Assembly (NCBI RefSeq): GCF_016899755.1
Contig: NZ_JACJJC010000011.1
Span: forward strand, 36,040-100,039
Length of the DNA: 64,000 nt
Reading direction: 5' to 3'
Source: Sutterella massiliensis
Lineage (GTDB): Bacteria > Pseudomonadota > Gammaproteobacteria > Burkholderiales > Burkholderiaceae_F
Below the pieces are notes generated by a model that was not told the origin of the DNA, ran no database searches, and was given only the letters and a program-made list of their open reading frames with translations. Positions within the stretch are counted from its first letter, which is position 1; each line of letters starts with the position of its first letter. This document shows positions 17,269-25,587 of the stretch, piece after piece. The position numbers and the translations under genes are program-made.

Positions 17269-17754
17269 ATGAAGAAGCTCCTTAAGAACGGCGTTGCCGG
17301 TGTAGCCGCCCTGCTCCTTGCAGCCGCCGCCATCGCACTCCTCGTTTTCGCGTTTGCGACGCTCCTTGGCGTAGCGGCGGTTCTCGGACTCGTCGCGGCC
17401 GGCGTACTGATCGGTGCGCCTGCGGACGCCATAACCCTTATCCGAGACCTCATGGGTGCCATTTCGAAGTGGGTCGCGGATTTTGAGCGCATTGTTGCGT
17501 CTGCCGGGGAAACGATGCTCACGCTTCTCGGGAAGCACGCAGCGCAGGCGCCCGCGGATGGGGACGCTGCGACTGCGTCTTCAGCCGGTAAATCCGGTAC
17601 GGGGGCGTCAGTGCAAGCGTCAGATGATAAGCCACGCCAAAGTGCTGGCGACAAAGCGCTGCATCCCGCAGCGGCGGCTATCGTCTCTGCCGAGCGGTCT
17701 GAGCCGCCCGCTTCTTCTGATGCGGCTAAACCGAACGCCCCGGCCAATAAATAG
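17269..17754 (+). CDS. Small hydrophobic membrane protein at the end of the metal ATPase cassette
   Basis: This 161-residue protein has a long, Ala/Leu/Val-rich hydrophobic N terminus (about residues 8-55, two helices) and a short amphipathic part. The last ~70 residues are low-complexity and rich in Ala, Ser and Pro. I do not recognise a family. It follows the HMA_2 protein in the same direction and precedes strong terminators, so it may be the last gene of the cassette. No catalytic motif is visible. Confidence 0.5.
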   Translation: MKKLLKNGVAGVAALLLAAAAIALLVFAFATLLGVAAVLGLVAAGVLIGAPADAITLIRDLMGAISKWVADFERIVASAGETMLTLLGKHAAQAPADGDAATASSAGKSGTGASVQASDDKPRQSAGDKALHPAAAAIVSAERSEPPASSDAAKPNAPANK

Positions 17755-17874
17755 TCGCAAAAAACGCGACCGATATTTGTCGACCAATACTGAAATTATT
17801 CGGCCCGTATTCAAACAAAACCTGCTATAGTAGGCACTTCAGCCTGCGACGTGCCTTAGGCATGCCGCAACTTC

Positions 17875-17960
17875 GAGCATCTCCCCCTTGATCTTTCTCG
17901 GAGATGCTCTTTTTTTTAGATCCCGCCCGGTCTCTCTACGAACCGGGCGGAATCTTTTTG
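17875..17960 (+). terminator. Tandem terminators closing the metal cassette
   Basis: The first hairpin is GAGCATCTCC/GGAGATGCTC (17875-17909) followed by eight Ts. The second is CCCGCCCGGT/ACCGGGCGG (about 17922-17951) followed by AATCTTTTT. Confidence 0.85.
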
Positions 17961-18170
17961 CTCAGGCTGTCCGTCGGCTGTGACCGGCTCTTCACCTGCT
18001 CTCGCGTTGAGGGTCGAGACGAATGCACGTTTCGTTCAGACCTCTCGAGCAGAATATCGCCGACGCTGCGTCGCTTAACGACGCAAACGATACGGGCCGC
18101 ACGTGAGGCCTCATCTTGCGTATGCTTGGCCTCTTGACTCGCCCGCTCTCTACAAAGAACGTTCATTGCC

Positions 18171-19466
18171 ATGACCCATTCGACGGTGCCGACCTTTCGC
18201 CCTTCTCAAACCGCATCCGCTTGCCGCGGCGACTTCGAAATCCTTGCGCCTGCAGGCAGCGATGCGGCGCTCTCCGCTGCCATTGCGGCAGGCGCGAATG
18301 CGGTCTATTTCGGTGTCGGTGAGCTCAATATGCGCGCGCACGCAACGGGCGACTTCACGGTGAACGATCTTCCTCGACTCGCGCAGAAGTGTCGTGCTGC
18401 GGGTGTTCGCTCGTACCTTACCGTGAACACCGTTCTCTATGATTCGGACCTTGAAGCTGCGAAGCAGCTCCTTGAAGCGGCAAAGGCGGCCGGCATCAAT
18501 GCCGTTATTGCGGCCGACGTTGCTGTGATGCTTTACGCCCGATCGATCGGACTTTCGGTGCATCTCTCAACGCAGCTTTCCGTCTCGAATGTCGAAGCGC
18601 TGCGCTTTTACGCGCAGTTTGCCGACACGGTGGTGCTCGCTCGCGAGCTCACGCTTGAGAAAGTCGCCTACATTGCCGAAGCGATTTCGCGCGAACAAAT
18701 CGTCGGTCCTTCCGGCCGACGCGTTCGCATCGAGTGTTTTGCCCACGGCGCGCTCTGCATGGCCGTGAGCGGCCGTTGCTATTTGAGTCTGCACACTCGC
18801 GGCAAAAGTGCCAATCGCGGCGAGTGTCTGCAGACCTGCCGACGCCGCTACCGCTTGACCGATCCCGAACGCGGTACCGAGATCGACGTTGAAGGTACGC
18901 GGTTTCTCTCGCCCAAAGATTTGAGCACGATTCGCATCTTCGACAGACTTGTCGCGGCGGGTGTTCGCATTTTCAAGATTGAAGGCCGTGCTCGCGGTCC
19001 CGAGTACGTGAGCGCGACCGTGCGAAGCTACGGCGAAGCGCTCGATGCGGTTTTGACCGGGACTTTTACCCCGACACTTGCCCAAGCACTCGAGAACCGC
19101 CTTGCGCGCGTCTTCAATCGCGGCTTCTGGGAAGGCTGGTACATGGGTGCGGATACGCTTGAGCGCACCGACGATTACGGCTCGAGCGCGACAGTGAAGA
19201 AAGTCCATGCCGGGAAGTGCATCAACTTCTTTGCGAAGGCCGGCATCGGGCACTTTTCGATTGAAGCGGGCAAGCTTGCCGAAGGCGATGAAATCATGGT
19301 GATCGGCCCAACGACGGGTGTTGTGGAAACCCGTGTCACTGGGCTTCGCATCAACGACTTGCCGGCAGCGCCCGAGGCTGCCGCCAAGAAAGGCGACGAA
19401 ATCACCTTTGCGCTTCCCGCGCGCGTGCGCCCGGGCGACAAACTCTACCGCGTCGTGCCGCGCTAA
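18171..19466 (+). CDS. U32-family protein (TrhP/UbiU-V/YegQ-like)
   Basis: This 431-residue protein begins with the family signature EILAPAGS (residues 23-30) and YFGVGELNMRA. Four cysteines in the expected spacing (Cys196 in FAHGALCM, Cys203 in SGRC, Cys219 and Cys223) would bind a 4Fe-4S cluster. Although named peptidases, characterised bacterial members act in O2-independent hydroxylation: of tRNA uridine 34 (TrhP) or of ubiquinone precursors (UbiU/UbiV). It is longer than UbiU/V and has a C-terminal beta-barrel-like part, which favours the TrhP-type group. It stands alone. Confidence 0.8.
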   Translation: MTHSTVPTFRPSQTASACRGDFEILAPAGSDAALSAAIAAGANAVYFGVGELNMRAHATGDFTVNDLPRLAQKCRAAGVRSYLTVNTVLYDSDLEAAKQLLEAAKAAGINAVIAADVAVMLYARSIGLSVHLSTQLSVSNVEALRFYAQFADTVVLARELTLEKVAYIAEAISREQIVGPSGRRVRIECFAHGALCMAVSGRCYLSLHTRGKSANRGECLQTCRRRYRLTDPERGTEIDVEGTRFLSPKDLSTIRIFDRLVAAGVRIFKIEGRARGPEYVSATVRSYGEALDAVLTGTFTPTLAQALENRLARVFNRGFWEGWYMGADTLERTDDYGSSATVKKVHAGKCINFFAKAGIGHFSIEAGKLAEGDEIMVIGPTTGVVETRVTGLRINDLPAAPEAAAKKGDEITFALPARVRPGDKLYRVVPR

Positions 19467-19667
19467 AAGTTCGCTTTTCGCAGCAAGCATTCTCTTTTTG
19501 CACTCGCCGCTCACGAGAACGAGAAGTCAACTTGGTAGAAAAACCGATCTCAAGGTCGGGATTTCGGTTTAGGCTCTCTGCATAACCTCACGAACGGCGC
19601 GCTTGCGTCGCCTTTGCCGGCAGCAGAAGCGATGCGCCGCGCCGAGTTCTTTGCCAAGGGAGTTCAC

Positions 19668-21428
19668 ATGACGAACGGCAAACTTTTCGCGCTTTCGCTT
19701 TCGCTCGCTTTCGGTGCGCTCGGCGCCTTTTCGGTCGCTCAAGCTGCTCCCGTCACGACGGAAGGTACGGGAACGGGCAAGCACGGCGACTTGGTCGCCG
19801 CGGTTACTTTCGATAACGGCAAGATTCAGGCGATCGACATCAAGAAGTCGAACGAAAACAAGATTCTTGCCGAGAAGGTCTTCACCGACATGAAAAACGC
19901 GATGATCGAGCACAACACGGCCGATGTCGATCTCGTTTCGGGCGCGACGATGTCCTCGAAGGCGCTCCAGGACGCCGTCAAGGCCGCTGCCGAGAAAGCC
20001 GGGGTAACCTTGGCCGGGCCCGTCGTTCTCATGAAGCGTGCAACGAAGGTGCCCGAATCGAGCGTCTACGACGTTGTCGTCATCGGTGCGGGCGGCGCGG
20101 GTTTCTCGGCTGCCATCACCGCGAAAGATGCGGGTGCCAGCGTCGTCGTGCTCGAAAAGATGCCGACGGTCGGCGGCAACTCCCTTATTTCGGGCGCCGA
20201 AATGGCCGCCGCCAACAATTGGGTTCAGCGTAAGCTCGGTATTCTCGACGATTCGGTTGAACGGCACTTCGAAGATACGATGAAGGGCGGCGACTACAAG
20301 GGCGACCCTGCGGTCGTGCGCACGATGGTCGAAAACGCTCTTCCTGCCGCGCTCTGGTGCCGCGACGTAATCGGCGTTGAATTCCAGGAAGACAACCTCT
20401 TCTTCTTCGGCGGTCACTCGCGCAAACGCTCCCTCATTCCGAAGGGCGCGACCGGCATGGAATTCATTCAGAAGTTCATGGCTGCTGCAAAGAAGCGCGA
20501 CATTCCGATCATCACGGGCATGAAGGCCGAAGAACTCGTGAAGTCGCCCGAAGGCCGCATCGTGGGCGTCAAAGCGACGATGGACGGCAAGACCTACACC
20601 TTTAACGCGAAGAACGGCGTGATTATCGCTTCGGGCGGCTTTGCTGCGAACGTCGAAATGCGCGCCAAGGCGAATCCATTCTACGGTGCGGGTTTCAAGA
20701 CGACGAATGCGCCAGGCGCGACGGGCGACGGCATCGTGATGGGCGAAAAGGCAGGTGCTCAGGTGGTCAATATGGACCTCATCCAGACCTATCCCATGTG
20801 CGACCCGATCACGGGGGCGATTGAACTCATCGACGACGCACGCTTTGAGGGCGCCATTCTTGTCAATCAGGAAGGGAAGCGCTTCGTTGAAGAGCTCGAG
20901 CGTCGCGACGTCATGAGTAAAGCCATTCTCGAGCAGACCGGGCAGTACTGCTACGCGCTCTTTAACGATGCGATCGAAAAGAAGTCTCACGCGATCACCC
21001 ATCACCAAGACGAAGTGGAAGTCTTCACGAAGGCCGGGATTCTTCACAAGGCCGATACGATCGAAGAAGCGGCCGAATTCTTCAAGATTCCTGTTGAGAA
21101 CCTCAAAGCCACGGTTGCGCGCGTGAACGAATTCGCCAAGACCGGCAAGGACCTCGACTTCAACTATCGTGCGCGTTTTGTCGATCTTTCAACCGGCCCC
21201 TATTGGATCTATCGCGGCGTGCCGTCGTGCCACCACACGATGGGCGGCCTCAAGATCAATCCGAAGGCGCAAGTGCTCGACAAGAACGACAAGCCGATTC
21301 CGGGCCTCTGGGCCGCCGGCGAAGTGACGGGGAGCACGCACGGCACGAACCGTCTCGGTTCGAACGCCTATGCCGACATCATCGTCTTCGGCCGCATTGC
21401 TGGCGCAGAAGCGGCGGCAGCCAAGTGA
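19668..21428 (+). CDS. Second periplasmic FMN/FAD fumarate-reductase-like flavoprotein
   Basis: The ATG at 19668 has an AAGGGA site and yields 586 residues. A Sec signal ends near AQA (24-26). The FMN_bind domain has the attachment motif SGAT at 91-94, and the FAD motif GAGGAG is at 140-145. Unlike the reductase at 8071-9876, it keeps the catalytic-type motifs HHTMGG and GTNRLG of fumarate and methacrylate reductases. It probably reduces fumarate or a related enoate in the periplasm, using electrons from a membrane quinol oxidase encoded elsewhere. There is no adjacent regulator or cytochrome gene. A terminator follows. Confidence 0.85.
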   Translation: MTNGKLFALSLSLAFGALGAFSVAQAAPVTTEGTGTGKHGDLVAAVTFDNGKIQAIDIKKSNENKILAEKVFTDMKNAMIEHNTADVDLVSGATMSSKALQDAVKAAAEKAGVTLAGPVVLMKRATKVPESSVYDVVVIGAGGAGFSAAITAKDAGASVVVLEKMPTVGGNSLISGAEMAAANNWVQRKLGILDDSVERHFEDTMKGGDYKGDPAVVRTMVENALPAALWCRDVIGVEFQEDNLFFFGGHSRKRSLIPKGATGMEFIQKFMAAAKKRDIPIITGMKAEELVKSPEGRIVGVKATMDGKTYTFNAKNGVIIASGGFAANVEMRAKANPFYGAGFKTTNAPGATGDGIVMGEKAGAQVVNMDLIQTYPMCDPITGAIELIDDARFEGAILVNQEGKRFVEELERRDVMSKAILEQTGQYCYALFNDAIEKKSHAITHHQDEVEVFTKAGILHKADTIEEAAEFFKIPVENLKATVARVNEFAKTGKDLDFNYRARFVDLSTGPYWIYRGVPSCHHTMGGLKINPKAQVLDKNDKPIPGLWAAGEVTGSTHGTNRLGSNAYADIIVFGRIAGAEAAAAK

Positions 21429-21481
21429 GGCGCAGCAGCGCAGAAGCTTTGAACCCAAATACCTTTGAATTTTGAGCCTCT

Positions 21482-21513
21482 CGATCGGCGCCCTCGGGCG
21501 CCGATCGTTTTTT
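21482..21513 (+). terminator. Terminator after the second FMN/FAD reductase
   Basis: The perfect arms CGATCGGCGCC and GGCGCCGATCG with a short loop are followed by TTTTTT. Confidence 0.9.
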
Positions 21514-21930
21514 GACGGTGCTCGAGAATGCCCTCATGATGCCGGCGGGCGCCGCTCAGACTGTTGCCGAGCGAACGTATCGTTCGTCGCATCCGCGCTT
21601 CGCGTGTATTCGGTGTACTTCGCGATGACGTCGGAATTCTCAGCGACGAAGCGCTCCGATATGAGACAGAGTGCCATATGCATGCCGGTGTAATGTCCGA
21701 AGCCGTGCAGAACTTTCCGTCGACGCATCGGCGGGCACGCTTTTGCTGCTTCGTGTCGATGAGCTTCTTGCAGCCGAGGTTCTCGACCAGATCGTCCGGC
21801 GGCAATTGGCCGTTTTCTTCCAGACGAAAGTTTTCTCTGCGAAGAACCGTCGATCCCGTCCAGATTTAGAAGTCAAAGCCGACGACGAAGAGCTTGCGCA
21901 TCTTCATTTCCGCAGAAAGTTCGGTCGAGA

Positions 21931-22131
21931 AGCGATATCGAGGATACTCTCAGGCATCCGACCAAGGGACTTGGCAAACCGGAGCCGCTCAAAAAGGATT
22001 TGTCCAGTTTTTGGAGTCGTCGCATCAATCAAGAGCACCGATTGGTCTATGCTTTCGACGAAGAATCCGTAACGATATTCCATGTCGGGGGCATGACGCA
22101 TGACCCTCGCGGCGTCTCGAACCAGCCATGA
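21931..22131 (+). pseudogene. Decayed YoeB/Txe-type mRNA interferase toxin
   Basis: One frame, 65 codons ending at TGA 22129-22131, reads as the C-terminal two thirds of YoeB. It includes TKGLGKPEPLKKDLSSFWSR and RINQEHRLVYAF, with the conserved catalytic-region Arg. No start codon precedes this part in frame, and the ~25 N-terminal residues are unrecognisable. No YefM-like antitoxin is visible upstream. This marks a lost toxin-antitoxin pair. The rest of 21514-22378 holds no gene I can support. Confidence 0.65.
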
Positions 22132-22378
22132 ATGATGAGGCTTGCGGAGCCGTGATGATCAGCCGGAGGGGGGGTGCATGTCCCTGCTCGGGCGTAGTCG
22201 CGCTTCGCGGTTCGTTCGTTTCCGCCTCCTCGGCTGCCAACGTCGCGGCGGCATCTTCTTGTCCTGCCTCGCCGCGTCCGACGAGGCTAACCGCTAGGTC
22301 TCATGCCTCTGCATAAGCGACGATCCGATTTCTCGTGCCTACAATTGGACTCGGATTCAATGACGACGGGAGAACATC

Positions 22379-23113
22379 ATGAGAAAGAGCGCGCGCGCCC
22401 TCGCTAATCGCGATGCCGAACACATTCGGGCAAGGGCTGAAGCGAAGTCACCTGCTCCGAAACGCGGCCGTCAGGGAATCAAGGAAAACCGCAAGGGTGA
22501 AATGAGTCGGAAGGCCATGCTTACGGCTGCGAGACGGCTCATCGTCGAAAACGGCATCGAAACGCTCTCGCACAACACGGTGGCGTCCGCGCTCGGAATG
22601 AGCAAGAGCGCCGTGATCTGGCACTTCCCAACAAAGCGCGCCCTCTGGGAGGCGCTGATCGTCGAGTATGTCGAGCACCTCGAGGCAGAGCTCGATCGGC
22701 ATTGCGCGCCCTTCGTTCGTGCCGGTCTCGCGCCCGATCGCGCAATTCTTCCCGCGATGCGGAGCTGGTTCGGGAGCTTCAGCGCGAACCGCGAAGGCTG
22801 GATTGAAGTGGGCGCCGCTCTGATCGGGCTTGCCCGACATGACGCGGCCCTCATTGAACCCATTCGTGCGTGGTACCGCGAGCTCTATGCGAGGCTTTCG
22901 AGCTCGGGGCTCGAGCGCACGGCTGCCTTTGCTGCCATGATGGCTTTCGACGGCTTCTTCAACGCTTCAAAGATGGGCATTCTCGTTCTCTCGCGAGAAG
23001 ACGCCGACAGCGTGCAGAAAGCGGTGCTTCGGACGGTTTTCGGCGACTTGCCGGTAGGCGTTCCCGAAACAAACTCAGATAAAGTCTCGATTGCATCCAG
23101 CGAAGCGCAGTAA
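22379..23113 (+). CDS. TetR-family transcriptional regulator
   Basis: This is a 244-residue regulator. A basic N-terminal extension of about 42 residues precedes a TetR helix-turn-helix (TLSHNTVASALGMSKSAVIW and the following HFPTKRALWEAL). The C-terminal ligand domain is variable. A GGGAGAAC site precedes the ATG. It lies next to a convergent porin gene and could regulate it, but neighbourhood is the only hint. Ser/His of the recognition helix are typical of the family. Confidence 0.8.
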   Translation: MRKSARALANRDAEHIRARAEAKSPAPKRGRQGIKENRKGEMSRKAMLTAARRLIVENGIETLSHNTVASALGMSKSAVIWHFPTKRALWEALIVEYVEHLEAELDRHCAPFVRAGLAPDRAILPAMRSWFGSFSANREGWIEVGAALIGLARHDAALIEPIRAWYRELYARLSSSGLERTAAFAAMMAFDGFFNASKMGILVLSREDADSVQKAVLRTVFGDLPVGVPETNSDKVSIASSEAQ

Positions 23114-23285
23114 GACTTCAAAAACACAAAAGCGGGCGACCCGGCAACGATGCCGGCGCCGCCCTTGAGCAAGATTCCGGAAGCGTACTTTCGCACGGCC
23201 TTCGCCGCATGCGGGTCGTCCGCTCCTTGCTCGCATGGCCGAACGTCCTCGCAGCAGGCAGTCAATTGTTTGAAGCTGGCGCGCC

Positions 23286-24413
23286 TCAGAACGAATGCAC
23301 GAGACCCAACCCGCCCTGGAAGGCCTTGGTCTCAAGCTTTTCTCCGCCATCCGGCTCCGTTTCCTGGTCGTAGTAGCCCATACCGAGGTAAAGGCTTGTG
23401 CGGCTGCTCAGCTCATAGTTGTGGAAGAACGCTACGCCCCAGACCGAGACGTCCGTCTTCGTTTTCACGGGGTTTGAGGCGCCGCCCGTATAGACGTCGC
23501 CGTCGCCGTCAGACCAGAAGGCCGAAAGCTGTGTTTCGCCGAGAGAGTTCAGCACAACCGCCCCGAGATGAACAGCGTAGCCGTCAAGATCCGCATAGTC
23601 GCTGCCATCGGTGTCAAAGCCAGCGATCGTGTTTTCGTGCTTGCCGTATTGAAGGCCCAAGAAGGGTTTGACGACGCCGAAGTCGTAGTTGACGCCAAAG
23701 CTCACGCCGAGAGCATCGTCTCGATCTTTGGCGTAGTGGTTTTCATCAATCGAGCGATTTGCTAGCACCGAGTCGACAACAAGTACGGCATTGAGGTTCC
23801 CGGCCGTAAAGGTTGCGCCCAAAGCGGCATAACGGTCCTTGCTGCGGGAGTGATTCGCATCGTCGGCATTCGTGCCGAAGGAGTACTGCGCAAAGGCCGT
23901 GAAGCCCCCAAATTCAGGCGACTGATAGGTCGCCATGTTGTCGTAGATGCCGCGATCGAGCCAAAAACCCGTGCCGACGTAGTCGCCGTAGCCGCCGTCC
24001 ATCGAGTCGGCGTGAAGCATGAAGATGTCGTACGTGCCGTCGCCGCCCGTGAGCGACCCCATGCGGCCGAGCGAGAGCGTACCCAAACGCCCTGAGATCG
24101 ACACCTGTGCTTCTTTGTCGAAGAGGCGGCTGTCTTCATCGGCAAAGGTGCCGTCGTCGGAATTGAATGAATTTTCGAGCACGAAGCTTACGGACATGCC
24201 GCCGATCTCTTCAGTGCCGCGCAAACCGAAGATCGATGCGGTGTTGAAGCCGGAGCTCATGGCGAAGTTGTCCTGCTTCTCTTCTCCGGTGACGTCTTCA
24301 TGCGTGTAGACAAGACCCGTATCGATCGTGCCGTAGAGAGTGACGTCGGCAGCAAAAGCGGCGCCCGAGATGGTCGTCATCACAGCGGCGGCAACTATGG
24401 ATTTTTGAAACAT
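23286..24413 (-). CDS. Gram-negative trimeric porin (Porin_4 type)
   Basis: This 375-residue outer-membrane protein starts with a Sec signal ending in AAFA (residues 18-21). The mature part starts DVTLYGTIDTGL and consists of alternating beta strands. It ends in the porin signature GLGLVHSF with C-terminal Phe, required for BAM-dependent assembly. The motif SGRLGTLSLGRM matches the first-strand region of betaproteobacterial porins. Candidate Fur-type palindromes lie upstream, in the region shared with the divergent feo operon, so iron control is possible. Confidence 0.9.
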   Translation of the reverse strand: MFQKSIVAAAVMTTISGAAFAADVTLYGTIDTGLVYTHEDVTGEEKQDNFAMSSGFNTASIFGLRGTEEIGGMSVSFVLENSFNSDDGTFADEDSRLFDKEAQVSISGRLGTLSLGRMGSLTGGDGTYDIFMLHADSMDGGYGDYVGTGFWLDRGIYDNMATYQSPEFGGFTAFAQYSFGTNADDANHSRSKDRYAALGATFTAGNLNAVLVVDSVLANRSIDENHYAKDRDDALGVSFGVNYDFGVVKPFLGLQYGKHENTIAGFDTDGSDYADLDGYAVHLGAVVLNSLGETQLSAFWSDGDGDVYTGGASNPVKTKTDVSVWGVAFFHNYELSSRTSLYLGMGYYDQETEPDGGEKLETKAFQGGLGLVHSF

Positions 24414-24949
24414 GTGGTTCTCCGATCAAGGAGGCCGCACGCTGTTTCCGCGAGCGTACGACCAGGAAAGTTGAGGAAACGAGAACGATTCGCGTTCGTT
24501 ACGTTTCGCAATTTTATGCAAACGATTCTCACTCCCGTCAAGAGCAATTGATCGGAAAACGGTAGGAAGACTGCGAAGTTGCTTTAAATATTTCGAGGTA
24601 TATGCAATGAATATTTGCTTAATTAACAGGAAGATGAAGAATTTTTTCTTTCAGTTTGCCTCTGTTGATTCCGTTGCTTTAAAGCAACGCAACTGAAAAC
24701 CATTCGCGTTTCTTGAACATCTTTCACCTTCTTTCGACGCTTCTCTGAGATGAATTACTACATACGAAAGCGTCTCATCCGCATCCTCATTGATATTTGC
24801 TACCGACAATAGTTGGCTGATTGCAAATAGCTCTCGGTTGCATTTCGGTTTGCATATGAGAAACGTTCTCGTTAGTATTTCGGTGTTCCCGTGCGCAGGC
24901 CAGCGGCCGGCGCTCCTTTTTTCTTCAACAAGCACTACGAAGGTCGGAA
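24414..24949. promoter_or_regulatory. Divergent porin/feo control region with Fur-box-like sites
   Basis: Three AACGA/TCGTT or GAGAA/TTCTC-type palindromic stretches occur: GAGAACGATTCGCGTTCGTT (24481-24500), GCAAACGATTCTCACTC (24519-24535) and ATGAGAAACGTTCTCGTTAG (24855-24874). The first two sit near the porin gene and the third lies about 75 bases before feoA. They resemble imperfect Fur boxes. No gene is visible in the 536 bases. Confidence 0.5.
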
Positions 24950-25189
24950 ATGATGAACGGCACAAAGCGCATTCGGACTTTGACGGAGCTCGGCCCGAAT
25001 TCCCCGGCGACGGTGGCGCGCATGAAGCTCGACCAGAAAGATATTGATCGGCTTGCCGATCTCGGTATGCGCTTGGGCGCCGAAGTGCGTGTCCTGCAGT
25101 CTGCCCCGGAGGCGCCGCTGCTCGTTGCCGTGCTCGACGCACGCATCGCAGTCAACTACGACATCGCCAAACGCATCTACGTGTATTGA
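24950..25189 (+). CDS. feoA: FeoA-domain protein (first copy)
   Basis: This 79-residue SH3-like FeoA protein has a core that includes DIDRLADLGMRLGAEVRVLQ, the beta-barrel pattern of the family. FeoA proteins associate with FeoB and modulate ferrous iron uptake. It is the first gene of a feoA-feoA-feoB operon and starts just downstream of a Fur-like palindrome. The start is preceded by an AAGG site. Confidence 0.8.
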   Translation: MMNGTKRIRTLTELGPNSPATVARMKLDQKDIDRLADLGMRLGAEVRVLQSAPEAPLLVAVLDARIAVNYDIAKRIYVY

Positions 25190-25303
25190 GATTTCCAATA
25201 AGCGAGGTCGGTGCTTTAAAAAGCCCGGCCTCTGCGCCATTTCGACTCGGCGAAACGGAAACCAAGCCCCATTCTCAGAATTAGACAAGAGAGGTAACCC
25301 CGC

Positions 25304-25534
25304 ATGTTTCTCAAAGATCTTCCCGTTGGCAGCAAAGGCCGGATCGTGAGCTTCGGCAAGGACCATCCCGAATACAGGCGACGCCTCGTGATGCTCGGTG
25401 CAACGCCGGGCACGCCGTTTGACGTAGTCCGTATCGCGCCCTTGGGCGATCCGATCGAAATCCGCGTTCGCGGCAGCTTCATCAGCGTGCGACGAGACGA
25501 AGCCGAACTTATGCAGGTTGAGCGCATCGACTGA
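25304..25534 (+). CDS. feoA: FeoA-domain protein (second copy)
   Basis: This 76-residue FeoA protein has clear family features: DLPVGSKGRIVSFG at the N terminus, RRRLVMLGATPGTPFDVVRI in the middle and the loop DPIEIRVRGSFISVRR. It is closer to the canonical FeoA than the first copy. It lies 53 bases before feoB, so the two should be translated from one mRNA. Confidence 0.88.
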   Translation: MFLKDLPVGSKGRIVSFGKDHPEYRRRLVMLGATPGTPFDVVRIAPLGDPIEIRVRGSFISVRRDEAELMQVERID

Positions 25535-25587
25535 CGTCGCTCTGTTTCAACAATCGACAAGAAACCGACAAAAAGGCAGATTAAGAC

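Noticed and set aside
19569..21047. 492-codon minus-strand ORF opposite the second FMN/FAD reductase
   Set aside because: It is an antisense shadow. The plus strand carries signal peptide, SGAT and FAD motifs.
21534..21876. Possible minus-strand gene split over two frames
   Set aside because: Neither frame shows recognisable motifs, and no consistent joined protein could be supported.
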